DNA of 64,000 nt from Merluccius polli (GCA_030340625.1 JAOPHQ010006602.1:1-64000); one strand, 5' to 3'; positions 24,915-37,513 are shown, numbered from the stretch's first letter. A program made the numbers and translations. Notes: generated from the sequence alone by a model not told the origin.

Positions 24915-26943
24915 GGTCAGGGTACTAAAGTATAATCCGTTTTTCTGTCAAAACCAAAATACGAAAAAATGGAAACAGTGCCCTCTTTTCCTTTTTTCGT
25001 TTTAAACCAAAAACGGAAAAACGGTTTTTGCTCTCAGCATCAAAAAACGAAAAAACGAAAAAAACAAAATCAAATAACGACCCAAATTTGGTTTTTGCAA
25101 ATTCCTTGTTTCGTTTTTTGGTTCTCATTTATTAATATGACGGCGGACAGACCGGAAGCGGAAGTGACCTGTAGCAACTTCAAAATAAAAGTAGCGTGCT
25201 AACTTATTATCATGCATAATAAAGTTTTAAAAAAAACGTATTATCATACACTATTATAGGCAGTGCTAGTTACTGAAAAATAGTAACTAGTTACAGTTAT
25301 TAGTTACTTTGTAAAAAAGTTTTAAAAAAGTAACTCAGTTAGTAACTCAGCGCGCAATAGTAACACACCGCGGACCTACGACCGGCGGGGGGGGGGGGGT
25401 GCGCGCAATAGTAACACACCACGGACCTATGACCGGCGGGCGGACCTGTGACCGGCGGGGGTGTCTCAAAAAGGAGGACAAATACGCGTCTGGCTTGATG
25501 CTGCGCCGGACGCCAGACAGGGCATTGAAAAACCGGACAGTCCGGCTTTATTGATCGGGAACTGTGTGCCGTTGTAAAACCTCACCAAAAGGAACGGAGT
25601 AACGCAGCGTTTGGTAACGGGAACGGAGTTACTGAATTTTAAAAAACAACGCGTTACCTTACACGTTACTGAAAAAAGTAACGGCGTTACTAATAACCGT
25701 TACTACCCAACACTGATTATAGGCTACCGTTCTCTTTCTACACCCATGTATGGTTCACATTTATTTTAGTCAAGTGAAACTATAACAGCTGGTTGTTTGG
25801 GAGAACGTGATACATAATTATTATTATTTTAGCTGAGTGTGTGAATGCACATTGTGGAAAACTTTTACCCGAATTACATTCCCTGTCTAAAGAAAGAGCA
25901 TCTATAGTCACCAGCAGAGGTCCCCATCACGCACAGTCAAGACTGACATGGTGAAATATGTGAAGTAAATCATGTGTAAATACAGCGCATCTAAAAAGTA
26001 TTCAGAGCCCTTCATTTATTCCACATTTTGTTGTGTTATAGACTTAATTTAAATCAATAGTATAGCATTAATACTTTTTCTAATAAATCAAAACACAATA
26101 ACCCTGTCTTGTGAAAATGTAGGAGAATTAAAAAACGTAATCATTAGATTTACATAAGAACTGATAAAGTAGCTAATTTATTGTTTTTTAGCAGCATATC
26201 CTTTGCATGTCATGATTTCCTTGTGTGACACATTCACATCAATCGGATATAAAATAACTTAGGCAGCTGACAACCCAGTACTGTGGAATTACAGTTGCCT
26301 GATGGCCAAATCAGACATATACACGAACACAGACGGCTTACGTCAGTGTAAGTAGGCTCTTCTTGATTGTGCGTGATGGGGAACTCTGCTGGTGACTTTA
26401 TAGATGCTCTATGTTTAGGCAGGGAATGTAATTCGGGTAAAAGTTTTCCACAATGTGCATTCACACACTCAGCTAAAATAATAATAATTATGTATCACAT
26501 TCTCCCTAACAACCAGCTGTTATAGTTTCACTTGACTAAAATAAATGTGAACGATACATGGGTGTAGAAAGAGAACGGTAGCCTATAATAGCGTATGATA
26601 ATAAGGTTTTTTTTTAGTTTTTTTTTAACTTTATTAGGCTATGCATGATAGCCAGTTAGCACACTACTTTTATTTTGAAGTTGCTACAGGTCACTTCTGC
26701 TTCCGGTCTGTCCGCCGTCATATTAATAAATGAAAACCAAAAAACGAAAAAAGGAATTTGCAAAAACCAAATTTGGGTCGTTATTTGATTTTGTTTTTTT
26801 CGTTTTTTCGTTTTTTGACGCTGAGAGCAAAAACCGTTTTTCCGTGTTTGGTTTAAAACGAAAAAAGGAAAAGAGGGCACTGTTTCCGTTTTTTCGTATT
26901 TTGGTTTTGACAGAAAAACGGATTATACTTTAGTACCCTGACC
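24915..26943. mobile_element. Foldback element, unit 2
   Basis: Same ends and arms as unit 1, 2029 bp, flanked by CCTCTC at 24909-24914 and 26944-26949. This is the only unit with a clear target-site duplication (6 bp). It also contains the hAT-like MITE at 25261-25715. No coding capacity recognised. Confidence 0.8.
25261..25715. mobile_element. hAT-like MITE inside unit 2
   Basis: Same element and same position as in unit 1, with a few-base deletion at the left end and ATTATAGG on both sides. A shared position means units 1 and 2 descend from one already-interrupted copy. Confidence 0.8.
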
Positions 26944-27513
26944 CCTCTCCATCTCTTTGTCCGATACATGTGTTTTTCACTTATGGTCGTGTTGAACACA
27001 GAATCTTCCAACACTCATTTCAGAGCATCGCTGGATGCCCATCTGCTGCAGCATGGTGGAAATCTCTGCATGCGTCTTGCCAGTTTCAAATAAGTCTTTA
27101 ATTAACGTATGGTTCCAGTGCGGCCATGGTGTCGATACCAAATTACTCCAAATAATACTGATTCATTGACTTACAATCACTGCGTGATTCTGTTTTTTCA
27201 GGCTTTCTTTCACACTTAACTGTTGACGAATTTGCTGCAAGCTTATCAAGTGCAACACACAAAGAAGTCAATAACTTCCTGGTCACACAAATCGGAGAAA
27301 TTAAATATCAAAATCAAGTTCGGCCCGTGGCCCCGTTTTTTAATTTCCTATTTTTGATCAGAGCATAAAATCGAAAGTACGAAAAACAAACCGTTATTTG
27401 TTTTTTGGTATCAGATTCATAAACGAATAAGGAAATAACAAATTGCTTTTTCATTTTCCGATTTTGGATTCTCAATTGAATATGTAAAGAACGAATGATA
27501 CACGGATTTCGGG

Positions 27514-29095
27514 GGTCAGGGTACTAAAGTATAATCCGTTTTTCTGTCAAAACCAAAATACGAAAAAACGGAAACAGTGCCCTCTTTTCCTTTTTTCGTT
27601 TTAAACCAAACATGGAAAAACGGTTTTTGCTCTCAGCGTCAAAAAACGAAAAAACGAAAAAAACAAAATCAAATAACGACCCAAATTTGGTTTTTGCAAA
27701 TTCCTTTTTTCGTTTTTTGGTTTTCATTTATTAATATGACGGCGGACAGACCGGAAGCGGAAGTGACCTGTAGCAACTTCAAAATAAAAGTAGTGTGCTA
27801 ACTGGCTATCATGCATAGCCTAATAAAGTTAACAAAAAACGTTAAAAAAACCTTATTATCATACGCTATTATAGGCTACCGTTCTCTTTCTACACCCATG
27901 TATTGTTCACATTTATTTTAGTCAAGTGAAACTATAACAGCTGGTTGTTTGGGAGAACGTGATACATAATTATTATTATTTTAGCTGAGTGTGTGAATGC
28001 ACATTGTGGAAAACTTTTACCCGAATTACATTCCCTGTCTAAAGAAAGAGCATCTATAGTCACCAGCAGAGGTCCCCATCACGCACAGTCAAGACTGACA
28101 TGGTGAAATATGTGAAGTAAATCATGTGTAAATACAGCGCATCTAAAAAGTATTCAGAGCCCTTCATTTATTCCACATTTTGTTGTGTTATAGACTTAAT
28201 TTAAATCAATAGTATAGCATTAATACTTTTTCTAATAAATCAAAACACAATAACCCTGTCTTGTGAAAATGTAGGAGAATTAAAAAACGTAATCATTAGA
28301 TTTACATAAGAACTGATAAAGTAGCTAATTTATTGTTTTTTAGCAGCATATCCTTTGCATGTCATGATTTCCTTGTGTGACACATTCACATCAATCGGAT
28401 ATAAAATAACTTAGGCAGCTGACAACCCAGTACTGTGGAATTACAGTTGCCTGATGGCCAAATCAGACATATACACGAACACAGACGGCTTACGTCAGTG
28501 TAAGTAGGCTCTTCTTGATTGTGCGTGATGGGGAACTCTGCTGGTGACTTTATAGATGCTCTATGTTTAGGCAGGGAATGTAATTCGGGTAAAAGTTTTC
28601 CACAATGTGCATTCACACACTCAGCTAAAATAATAATAATTATGTATCACATTCTCCCTAACAACCAGCTGTTATAGTTTCACTTGACTAAAATAAATGT
28701 GAACGATACATGGGTGTAGAAAGAGAACGGCAGCCTATAATAGCGTATGATAATAAGGTTTTTTTTTAGGTTTTTTTTAACTTTATTAGGCTATGCATGA
28801 TAGCCAGTTAGCACACTACTTTTATTTTGAAGTTGCTACAGGTCACTTCTGCTTCCGGTCTGTCCGCCGTCATATTAATAAATGAAAACCAAAAAACGAA
28901 AAAAGGAATTTGCAAAAACCAAATTTGGGTCGTTATTTGATTTTGTTTTTTTCGTTTTTTCGTTTTTTGACGCTGAGAGCAAAAACCGTTTTTCCGTGTT
29001 TGGTTTAAAACGAAAAAAGGAAAAGAGGGCACTGTTTCCGTTTTTTCGTATTTTGGTTTTGACAGAAAAACGGATTATACTTTAGTACCCTGACC
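27514..29095. mobile_element. Foldback element, unit 3 (no hAT insertion)
   Basis: 1582 bp with arms about 27514-28095 and 28512-29095 and a centre of about 0.4 kb. It lacks the hAT-like MITE and so shows the original arm sequence. From about 27880 on it is almost identical to the right portion of unit 2. Confidence 0.8.
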
Positions 29096-29399
29096 ACCCT
29101 CGGGGTCATAGACTCCCATGACCACTAAATTGCAAAATGTAATTTTCAAAATCAACATTTGGGCCCTTATTCTCATACTTGATATTCTGGTCATGCATTG
29201 TGTTTAAAAAAAGAGAAAAGTGGGACTTTTGTATATAATGTAAATGAAAGATTGATTATTGAAAAAACAGGTCACTTTTCGTTTTTCGTGTTTTGATTTC
29301 CAAACGGATATGAATTGAACGGAAGATACACGGATTTGTAACGATTCACCGATGTGCATCGGTCCCCGATTTGAATGTTGACGATGCGCATCGGTTGCA

Positions 29400-29985
29400 A
29401 CACGCGTCGGTCTGTTTAACAGGTCAACTGTTTAGTAACTAACTGGTCAACTGTTTCGTAACTAACTGGTCAACTGTTTAGTAACTAACTGGTCAACTGT
29501 TTAGCAACTAACTGGTCAAATGTTTAGTAACTAACTGGTCAACTGTTTAGCAACTAACTGGTCAACTGTTAAGCAACTAACTGGTCAACTGTTTAGTAAC
29601 TAACTGGTCAACTGTTTAGTAACTAACTGGTCAACTGTTTCGTAACTAACTGGTCAACTGTTAAGCAACTAACTGGTCAACTGTTTAGCAGCTAACTGGT
29701 CAACTGTTTAGCAGCTAACTGGTCAGCGGTTTAGCAACTAACTGGTCAACTGTTTAGCAGCTAACTGGTCAACTGTTTAGCAGCTAACTGGTCAGCGGTT
29801 TAGCAACTAACTGGTCAACTGTTTAATAACTAACTGGTTAACCATTCAGCAACTAACTAATCAACTGTTTAGTCACTAACTAATCAACTGTTTAGTAACT
29901 AACTGGTCAACTGTTTAGCAACTAACTGGTCAACTGTTTAGCAACTAACTGGTCAACTGTTTAGCAAATAACTGGTCAACTGTTT
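29400..29985. repeat. 23-bp minisatellite before copy B
   Basis: About 24 units of ggtcaactgtttagtaacta plus 3 bp, with variants (cagct, ttaag). It stops about 40 bp before the start of duplicated copy B. No spacers, so not a CRISPR. Confidence 0.95.
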
Positions 29986-30023
29986 ACCATTTTGGTGGGG
30001 GGGATTATTGGGGAATACTTGTA

Positions 30024-30357
30024 TGCAGAATTACACTGTGAGCTCTGAACTTGTTTATTTAATTATGAAAATATAATTTCTATAAGTGAACGCTCGCCTC
30101 GGTACTCGCCTTGGTATTCTGCCTCCCTACATCTAACAAATACAAGTGTATCAAATCACATCGAATCGTATCAAACCGACTCGCATAGATTTTCAAAGCG
30201 AACCGTTTCAAACTAAAAAGTATCGTTGCTGTATCGTATCAGAGCCCATGTGTCGAGATGCGTATCGAATCATGCTGGAAATGAGAGACGCAGCACACCC
30301 CTAATGATCATGGGAAGACACATGGGGGCATTAACCAAGCGTCTTCCAGGAGACAAT
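30024..30357 (+). repeat. Start of duplicated block, copy B
   Basis: Counterpart of 1-329. From 30358 it passes through about 75 bp not found in A and then aligns with A from 11732 onward. Confidence 0.88.
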
Positions 30358-30481
30358 GGGTGGACATGATTCTTATAGGGAAACTTTCACACTGTGGGCA
30401 GTACAACTAAGGAAACCAAAGGTCAGGGGAGTGACAGTGAGTGGAGAGTTAAGGCTTGAGAGACCATGACTGTAGCCAGCC

Positions 30482-30673
30482 ATGAAAGGCCAAGTTCATT
30501 TGCAATACACTATGGGGGGAAGTGGACATGTCAAGGATACAAAACAACTAAATGAAGTTACCCAATACAGTGAGGAGTTTGGCATGGCCTCAGCGCTAAC
30601 TAGTTTAACACCTTTCAACTGGAGAGAGGAAGGACCTCCCGGTGCAAAGAGACTTTATACGAGGCGTATTTAA
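30482..30673 (+). other. Small ORF upstream of IFI44-like B
   Basis: 63 codons ending REEGPPGAKRLYTRRI, the counterpart of 11794-11988 and seven codons shorter internally. Function unknown; coding status doubtful. Confidence 0.25.
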
Positions 30674-30869
30674 TGAACTATATATTATCGATGCTTATAT
30701 GTTTTTGTGTGGTGCATAGCTCATATTTTTAGTCTCTTTAGTTATTTAGTCTCTGCAAGGAAATGCAAAGCAACGCTTAAAACAGCATTTTAGAGCAGAT
30801 GTAGGCCTATTGTGGAGGACGGTTCATTGTTGTGTCTGGATGGAGGTGAAAGTAAAGGCTATTGATTAG

Positions 30870-30987
30870 TTCTCAATTGTTTTCCTAAGTTCAGTATCGT
30901 TGTTGTGGCTGAGGTGCAATTCAGTGAAAGTCTTCTGGATCACTTTCACTTTCCAGGAAGTCGGGCAAAACGCAGACACGGCAACAG
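30870..30987 (+). promoter_or_regulatory. IFI44-like B promoter with ISRE, exon 1
   Basis: Contains a full ISRE core tttcactttc at 30944-30953, just upstream of or within the first exon, which ends ggcaacag at the donor 30987/30988. Copy A has lost half of the motif. Interferon-regulated expression is inferred from the motif and family. Confidence 0.65.
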
Positions 30988-31659
30988 GTAAGGCAACGGA
31001 AAGCAATACTAACCTACTATGTGTATTTTCTTTCTGTTTCTATTGTGTTAATGTTTGCCTTAGGCCTAGTCGCCGGACTTCATGTTTAGATAAGAAGTCT
31101 TATGCTAACAGTTCATGTGTTTTAAGTATCTAACCACGTGATCGCTCTTCTCTTGTAGTCTATGCGACGTAAAGCAAAGCAACGCTTAAGGCAGAATTTA
31201 AGACTGCGGTAAAGTTGTTTTTATATTAGACATTAGACTGACAGTTTTCCTTAATGCAATGCATGAAATGAATGATATATTTATGACTCCACTGGCGAAG
31301 GACAAAATACGGAGTGCGTATTCCCCCGAAATAGGTCGGCAATTTACCGATCGTTGTTGAGATCTTAAAGTCGCTGTAGAGAAGGAAAGGGACTGTCTCA
31401 AAAAAGACACAAAGGGAGATTGGAAAAATCAACTCACTTAAAAAAAAAGTATATATATATATGTTTTGTTTTGTGTATATACATACAGTATATACAAAAC
31501 AATGCAATTTAAAATAAATGATATATTGGCTCGTGATAGACCCCTGATCTTTGTACGCCTAGGCCTAGGCGTAAAAAAACAAACTTTTTTTTAAACTCAA
31601 TGTATCAGTGCAATATATTACATCTCATATTCGTTTAATGTATTGTATTTTTTCCCAGA

Positions 31660-31720
31660 ATGTCCCTTTTTGCAACTGGTAACCCAAAAGCTGCTCTCAG
31701 TCCTGCTATTAAAATGGAAG
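31660..31720 (+). CDS. IFI44-like B, coding exon 1
   Basis: MSLFATGNPKAAL then SPAIKMEG. Acceptor tttcccag and donor gaag|gtgggt as in copy A, but the N-terminal residues are unrelated to A. Confidence 0.65.
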
Positions 31721-32423
31721 GTGGGTCTAACACATGTTTGTGTATAATATAACACTGTTGGTCGTTCATTTTAATTCTAATGTTGTTGCAGAGAACCACC
31801 ACTTCAGCCCCAGAAGTGAAAGGTCACTTATATTTAGTGTCACGCCACACTACATGAAAACACAACACTACGCCACAACGCAAATTATTACAAAACCATG
31901 GCACATTGTGAAAACACAGCACAACGCCACAACAAACCACAATGGCACAATGCCATAACACAACCACACAACTCACACTACACTACGACACGTGCAAGTG
32001 CTACTGCTATTATTTACCTTTGCGGCAGGCGTGTTCACGCCATATATGCACTTCGGCAAAATCAAAGTAATTTTGACAAATTATATTGGTAACGGATGTT
32101 TTAGTGAAGCCAGGAGAGACAGTTATGATGGTTTAACAACAAAAAGCTGGAACAATTGGGGCTAAACTCAATGAAATAGTAAGCCATTGAAACATGAATT
32201 AACATCGAAACATTAGTTAATTCATGGGCTTCTTTCTAAAGATTAAGGTTTGGCATAGTGACCCACTCAATATACTCACTTATGGGTCACGACCCACCAG
32301 CTGAAAATCACCGGTCTATATTATACTTGATGTGGGTGCCATGTAAACAAAAAGGATGAGAACCATTAAGGAAATGTTCAGAGATTTTACGTTGAGTTGA
32401 GATTTAGGCTGCCTCCATCCCAG

Positions 32424-32505
32424 GTTCCTCTGACTCCGGAGCTAAACTGGACTTACCATGGAAGGAGATAGCGAAGCCTTTAAGAGAAGTTCAGTGGACG
32501 GATGA
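32424..32505 (+). CDS. IFI44-like B, coding exon 2
   Basis: 82 nt as in copy A, with PSEE replaced by PWKE. Ends REVQWTDE at donor gatga|gtgagt. Confidence 0.72.
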
Positions 32506-32702
32506 GTGAGTAATAAATACTACATTATATAGTTTACTCTAAAAAATGTGAACATAGGCTTTACCTACTGGCCACTTAACATTTAGCCATTGAATGATGG
32601 TAATAGTAATAACAATAACAATAATGATGATAATAATACCCTATAATAATAATGATAATAATAATTATAGAATTATAGATATATCCATATCCATCTTAGC
32701 TA

Positions 32703-32790
<88 letters not shown>

Positions 32791-32812
32791 TGTATATATA
32801 TATATATATATA

Positions 32813-33876
32813 TTAGAGCCCAACCGATATATCGGCGGGCCGATATTATTGGCCGATATTGGGCATTTTCCAAACTATCGGTATTGGCATTTATAATGGC
32901 CGATAAATGAATATTTAAAAAAACGGACAAAACACCCTTCAACCAGTTATAACGCCACAAACCCTACAACCAGCTGATCCAGCCAGAGTCGGGCAGCGCA
33001 ACGCCAGTGTCCAGAGCGACGAGGAGAGTTGAAATTAGTTTAACTTTATGCAAATGAGCAGCGTCGGCGCGAAGTAGCAACCCGCTACACTTCACGCCAT
33101 TGTCCTATTTCACAGCGTCGCCGCATGTCAAGTGCCGCCGCAAAGGCGTTTTTTTCTCATCTTTTTTTTTCTTCTGCTCCAGAGACGACTATATTCCTGT
33201 GTGTGCTAGGGGCGGCACTTGTGTCATAGACGCGCCGCGGCGGCAGTGTGTTTTGCACTTTATAAAATTATAATGCTTTATCTCCATTTCTGTTTGTTGT
33301 ATTGTGTCCTGACTCAGAGCAAAGAACCAGGTTCCTTGTGGGTGGAAACTAGGCCAACAATGCCATTCTGATTCCAACTTTGCTACCATGCACAAAATAG
33401 ACATTTTATTGTACGTATTGTTTGAAAATATTATTTTGATTACTAAATAATAAACAGGGGAAACGTGGAAATTGTTATTTGAACATGCTTATCACTCCGG
33501 CCTGCCGAATAGCTCTACTACAAACTTGATATTGCAATGGGTGCAACCGAATTTGATGTCTGCAGTGCTGCTTGAAGCCCCGCCCCCCTGGCGACAGCAG
33601 TCAGCAGCCAGCGGCCACAGCGCCCCCTGCTGCTCATGTCGCTTGCGGTGTGACCCATCGGTAAAGTGTGTTCACTGCATTATCCTATTATTTTAGGACT
33701 CATAAACAACTACATATAACTAATGTTAGGGAAATCTGTTTATGTTTTGTTACGCGTTTCTGGAATTTCTTTTTTAAATATATATATCGGCCGTTATATC
33801 GGAATATCGGATTTTTAAATCACCAAATATTTGTATCGGTATCGGCCTTAAAAATCCCATATCGGTCAGGCTCTAA
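32813..33876. mobile_element. MITE with TTAGAGCC ends (atatcgg family)
   Basis: About 1.06 kb with termini ttagagcccaaccgatatat and ...atatcggtcaggctctaa, surrounded by TA repeats. Sub-terminal ccgatat / atatcgg words are typical of a widespread vertebrate MITE. It is in intron 2 of copy B only. No gene inside. Confidence 0.75.
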
Positions 33877-34600
33877 TATATATATATATATATGCTAGCT
33901 AAGATGGACACATTTTCAAACATTTGTATCATTCATAGTGCCGCTAAATATTAAGATTCAGATTACTTTGTTGACCCCGAGGGAAATTGTAACTGTTCTG
34001 CTCAATGATAGAAACACACATCGTAAAAATATATACAGATACAATATATAAAATATATACAAATATAAATAAAATAAGCAGAAAATATTTTTTAAAAATA
34101 CAAAAAAGTACAGTGAAAGGTAATGAAATATAAAATCAGAAATATAAAATACTCAGATGCTGGAATATTGCACAGTAAATTAAATGAATGTTTTATACAT
34201 GGATGTATAACATGAAATATGTGAAGAAATCACAAAAAAAAGAAAGCACAGTAGGCTATACACCACTATACGCGAAATATCCGCGTGATGACAGGCAAGC
34301 CCCACTACACGCGAATCGCCTGGCGGCCGATATTCTTACATATTCTTCTTCTTGATGTGTGTATCCACGGTGTGGATTATTTGTCCAGCTTTTTGGACTG
34401 AATATTAATTAAACATGAATTAAAATTAAATGGTATTGAACATGTCATTATTATCATTTAAAAAATTAAAGTGACCGGTAAAAATAGATTATGACGGGAT
34501 TTTTATGACCCTGTCAATCAAAATGACGGACAACGAAAAAGTCTAGTGCAACCTCTGGCTTGGACATAACATACGTCTTTCCACAACCCCCCCCGTCCAG

Positions 34601-34790
34601 CCGCAAGGAGCAGCTGATGTCGAAGATCTGTTCGTACAAAATGAGCTGCGGGGTGCCGGCCCGTGTGCTCCTGCTCGGCCCGGTGGGTTCTGGGAAGTCC
34701 AACTTCATCAGCTCGGTCCAGTCCATCTTCTCAGGAAGGGTCCTGAACCACGCCATGGTGGGCTCGTCCCCAACCGGCTTCACCAAGAAG
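34601..34790 (+). CDS. IFI44-like B, coding exon 3 (P-loop)
   Basis: 190 nt and nearly identical to 16240-16429, with intact GPVGSGKSNFISSV and GFTKK. The acceptor follows cccgtccag. Confidence 0.82.
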
Positions 34791-34999
34791 GTTGGACAGA
34801 ACCAGAGCACAGTAAAGCACACCATGCTGACTGTAGAAACACCTCATATTGTCACAACGTCCAAACTTGATGGATTCCTAATAATACAGAGCCACTTTAA
34901 CCGTTCAAAATATAATTTTGTCGTATTTTGAGGTCTTTTTATCTCTAATGGTTGTATTGGATTTGCAGTCTCTAATGGAGAATCTTTGTTCCCTGACAG

Positions 35000-35152
35000 C
35001 TGCGGACCTTCACTATCAACGGTAAGAAAGGGGAGGGGCCTACCGCACTGTCCATGTGTGATGTCATGGGTCTGAGGGAGAGGGAAGGCACTGGAATCAA
35101 TTTCGATGACATCCTGGCTGTCATTAAAGGCCACGCCCCCGAAGGACACAAG
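35000..35152 (+). CDS. IFI44-like B, coding exon 4
   Basis: 51 codons with CDVMGLREREGTGINFDDIL. INFDDI fits the family (D-D-I) better than the ISFHDI of copy A. Confidence 0.8.
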
Positions 35153-35259
35153 GTGAGAGGAAGACTTTGGTGGGGTTAGAGGCCCATTTAAAACAGCACC
35201 AAACCACATCGTAAACCACCAGACCAGTATTAACCAGAAACGACACCAAATAACAACCG

Positions 35260-35430
35260 ACACCAAACCCACATCAAACTTTCATTAACACACACATCAA
35301 ACACACTTACATTAACACGCATCAAACGTACTAACATTAACCCATACCAAACACACTTACATTCACCAACATCAAACACACTAACATTCACAAACATCAA
35401 AAACACTAACATCAACCCACATCAAACATA
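35260..35430. repeat. Minisatellite in intron 4, copy B
   Basis: Degenerate units of the cacatcaaacacactaacat type, orthologous to 16905-17050. Confidence 0.8.
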
Positions 35431-35489
35431 CTAAGACTTTGTTCAGATTGCAGGCAAATCTGATTTGTTTCTCAAATCAGATCTGAAAG

Positions 35490-36206
35490 ACAGTCAGTGA
35501 CACTTATTATTTGCAAGTGATCAGATTTGTATGTCCAGACATCACCAACCTATCTGCATGGGTAGGTTGCTGTGGTAACGACTTGGGCGTCACCATGTAC
35601 ACTGGTGACGTGGCTTTCCGACAAAAACAGACTGCTGTCTGTGTTGTTGTCCTCCATGCCGCTGTTCTGCTCAGCCGAGAAGGGTTCAGCTGCACTGTGT
35701 GCAGAAAAGCCCAGTAGCGCATGTAAGGGATAATGCCCGACTTCTGATAATGGACACCTCAAAGGGCATTATCCCGCTTATACCATGGTCACTTGCCAAA
35801 GCAAATAAATTAAGACCATTAATTAATATTTGCATGCATTTTACAATCAAAATATAAAGTTTAGCTTCCCTGGTAACGCCTGAGGGTCTGACTAATACCT
35901 GGAACAATCATTACCCTCCCGTTATGCAACGGAAACGTTGTTAACTCCTCCAGTAAATAGGACGGACCTTAGATACGACTTGGCAACGGGAGGTATTCAG
36001 TCCGCTCAGCTATGAGCCAGAGAGCTGACGTAATGCATTGTACATCGGGAACCGCGACGGCCTATACTTTCAACATAAAGTGTACATATTTATAATTTGA
36101 AATGTGTCCCAGCCTTTACACCACAGATACTATAGGGTCTATAGCATATAACCGCGTTTTCTGATTACAGTTTAGTTTCAAAATTGAGTATTCACCCAGA
36201 CCATGG
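35490..36206. repeat. Duplicated intronic segment, first copy (B)
   Basis: About 700 bp (gtcagtgacacttattattt ... ccagaccatggtataag) that recurs at 37533-38592 in the last intron of the same gene. Copy A has only the first ~280 bp (17048-17325). It contains agggataatgccc / gggcattatcccg and cttataccatgg / ccatggtataag inverted words, so it is probably a non-autonomous transposon. Confidence 0.65.
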
Positions 36207-36356
36207 TATAAGTACTTTTAATGTACTTGTAATTGAAGCTTTAAGTTTTAATGTTGACAATGCCTTCATGAAAATGTTTAATTCCTGTTTTATTGAATTG
36301 TTCCTCACATGCTCCTGAGTCAGCTGGTTCGGGTCACTTACCCTCCAAAACAGAAA

Positions 36357-36690
36357 CAGTTTGCAGGGTATTCTCAAATGTTCTCTCCTTGAGTGACCTT
36401 CCTCGTTTGTACATGGTTAGGACTTTGAAGAAGGCCCAGTCAGTCCTGGCTGATCCTACCCACCCTCTGTCCAAGGAGTTCATGTTGTTTCCGTCTGGCC
36501 GCAGATGCAATCTGCCAAGGTGTAGGACCAAGAGACTAGAAAGCTCATTTGTCCCCGCTACCATTGGTCATTTTAAATAACTCGATGTGTTTTTTATATT
36601 GTACTTTATTTATGTTTATAGTTTGTCTGATGGTTACGTGGTTACTGCTGGCTGTACAACAAATTGCCCCTTTGGGATAACAAAGATATC
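36357..36690 (+). mobile_element. LINE 3' fragment in intron 4, copy B
   Basis: Same truncated reverse-transcriptase tail as 17997-18330 (PSGRRCNLPRCRTKRLESSF). Confidence 0.6.
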
Positions 36691-36728
36691 CTTGTTCCTT
36701 GATGGGTGCTGCTGTCGCTGTCCCGTAG

Positions 36729-36900
36729 TTCTGCCCCAGCCGCCCGCTGCACCCGGGCACCGCGGGCTACCGGGAGGACCCGGGCGTGAATGACCGGGTG
36801 CACTGCGTGGTGTTTGTGTTGGACGCCACCCGTCTGGACTCCTACTGGTTGGGCCTCAGAGGAACCTTCCAGCGGCTCCGCGAACACATCAGTGACCTGG
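36729..36900 (+). CDS. IFI44-like B, coding exon 5
   Basis: 172 nt with RVHCVVFVLDATRLDSYWLG. Two residue changes relative to A (CR to WL, Q to R). Same splice phases. Confidence 0.82.
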
Positions 36901-37246
36901 GTGAGTTCCAGCACCACCACCTCCATCCTATGCAAAGCTTGGGAGAAAAATTGAAGATGAGTGAGAAACATCATGTGATGTTGTTGACACAGAGGTCCAG
37001 ATGAACAGGAAGAGCATGTCTGGCTTCCTGAACGCAGCTTTTGGAATTTCCACACTCATTTAGTCTGTAGTCAGACAATATTGTTTGGCATAACGCATGG
37101 TAGCCATCTACTGTGTAATGTACAAAAGTAAATGTATTTCCTCGCCCCAGAAATAGTTTTGATATATATATACAAATATATATAGTTGTCGTATGGTATT
37201 ATTATTATTATTATTATTATTCTCATATGAGCTTGTGTTTCACCAG

Positions 37247-37346
37247 GAGTCCACCAGGTGGCGGTGTTGACACACATCGACAAGGCGTGTGCCTTGACAG
37301 CCTCCGATGTGAAGGATGTGTACAAGAGCGTAACCATCCAGCGAAA

Positions 37347-37347
<1 letters not shown>
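37247..37347 (+). CDS. IFI44-like B, coding exon 6
   Basis: 101 nt with VAVLTHIDKACALTASD and VTIQRK. Donor aag|gtgaga merges with a (GA)n tract. Confidence 0.8.

Positions 37348-37415
<68 letters not shown>
37348..37415. repeat. (GA)n abutting splice donor, copy B
   Basis: About 33 GA units starting in the donor of coding exon 6, half the length of the tract in copy A. Confidence 0.97.
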
Positions 37416-37416
<1 letters not shown>

Positions 37417-37513
37417 GAGGTGTCCATTATCAGAAGTTAATGGACGACGCGGAGGGGTGAACCGTCCGACGCGCTTCCGCGAAGTCCATTAACTTCTGAT
37501 AATGGACACCTCG
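37416..37513. repeat. 98-bp near-palindrome
   Basis: 30-bp arms (37416-37445 and 37484-37513) are perfect inverted copies around a 38-bp GC-rich loop. The arm contains ttctgataatggacacctc, which also occurs singly at about 35739-35758 and 37828-37850. Confidence 0.9.

Larger units (their letters stand above)
24632..27512. mobile_element. Second foldback family, interrupted by unit 2
   Basis: Arm 24632-24875 (ggggaatccgtgtatcattc...) is an imperfect reverse complement of 27270-27512 (...gaatgatacacggatttcgg). Unit 2 lies inside it with its own 6-bp duplication. The interior at 26950-27270 has no supported gene. A related end occurs near 29310-29340. Confidence 0.65.

Noticed and set aside
22538..29085. 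Repeated 67-76 codon frames in the foldback cluster
   Set aside because: The same sequences appear in both arms and orientations with no protein family features; low-complexity DNA explains them.
29400..29985. Regular 23-bp repeats that could suggest a CRISPR array
   Set aside because: Units are directly adjacent with no unique spacers, in a vertebrate genome; it is a minisatellite.
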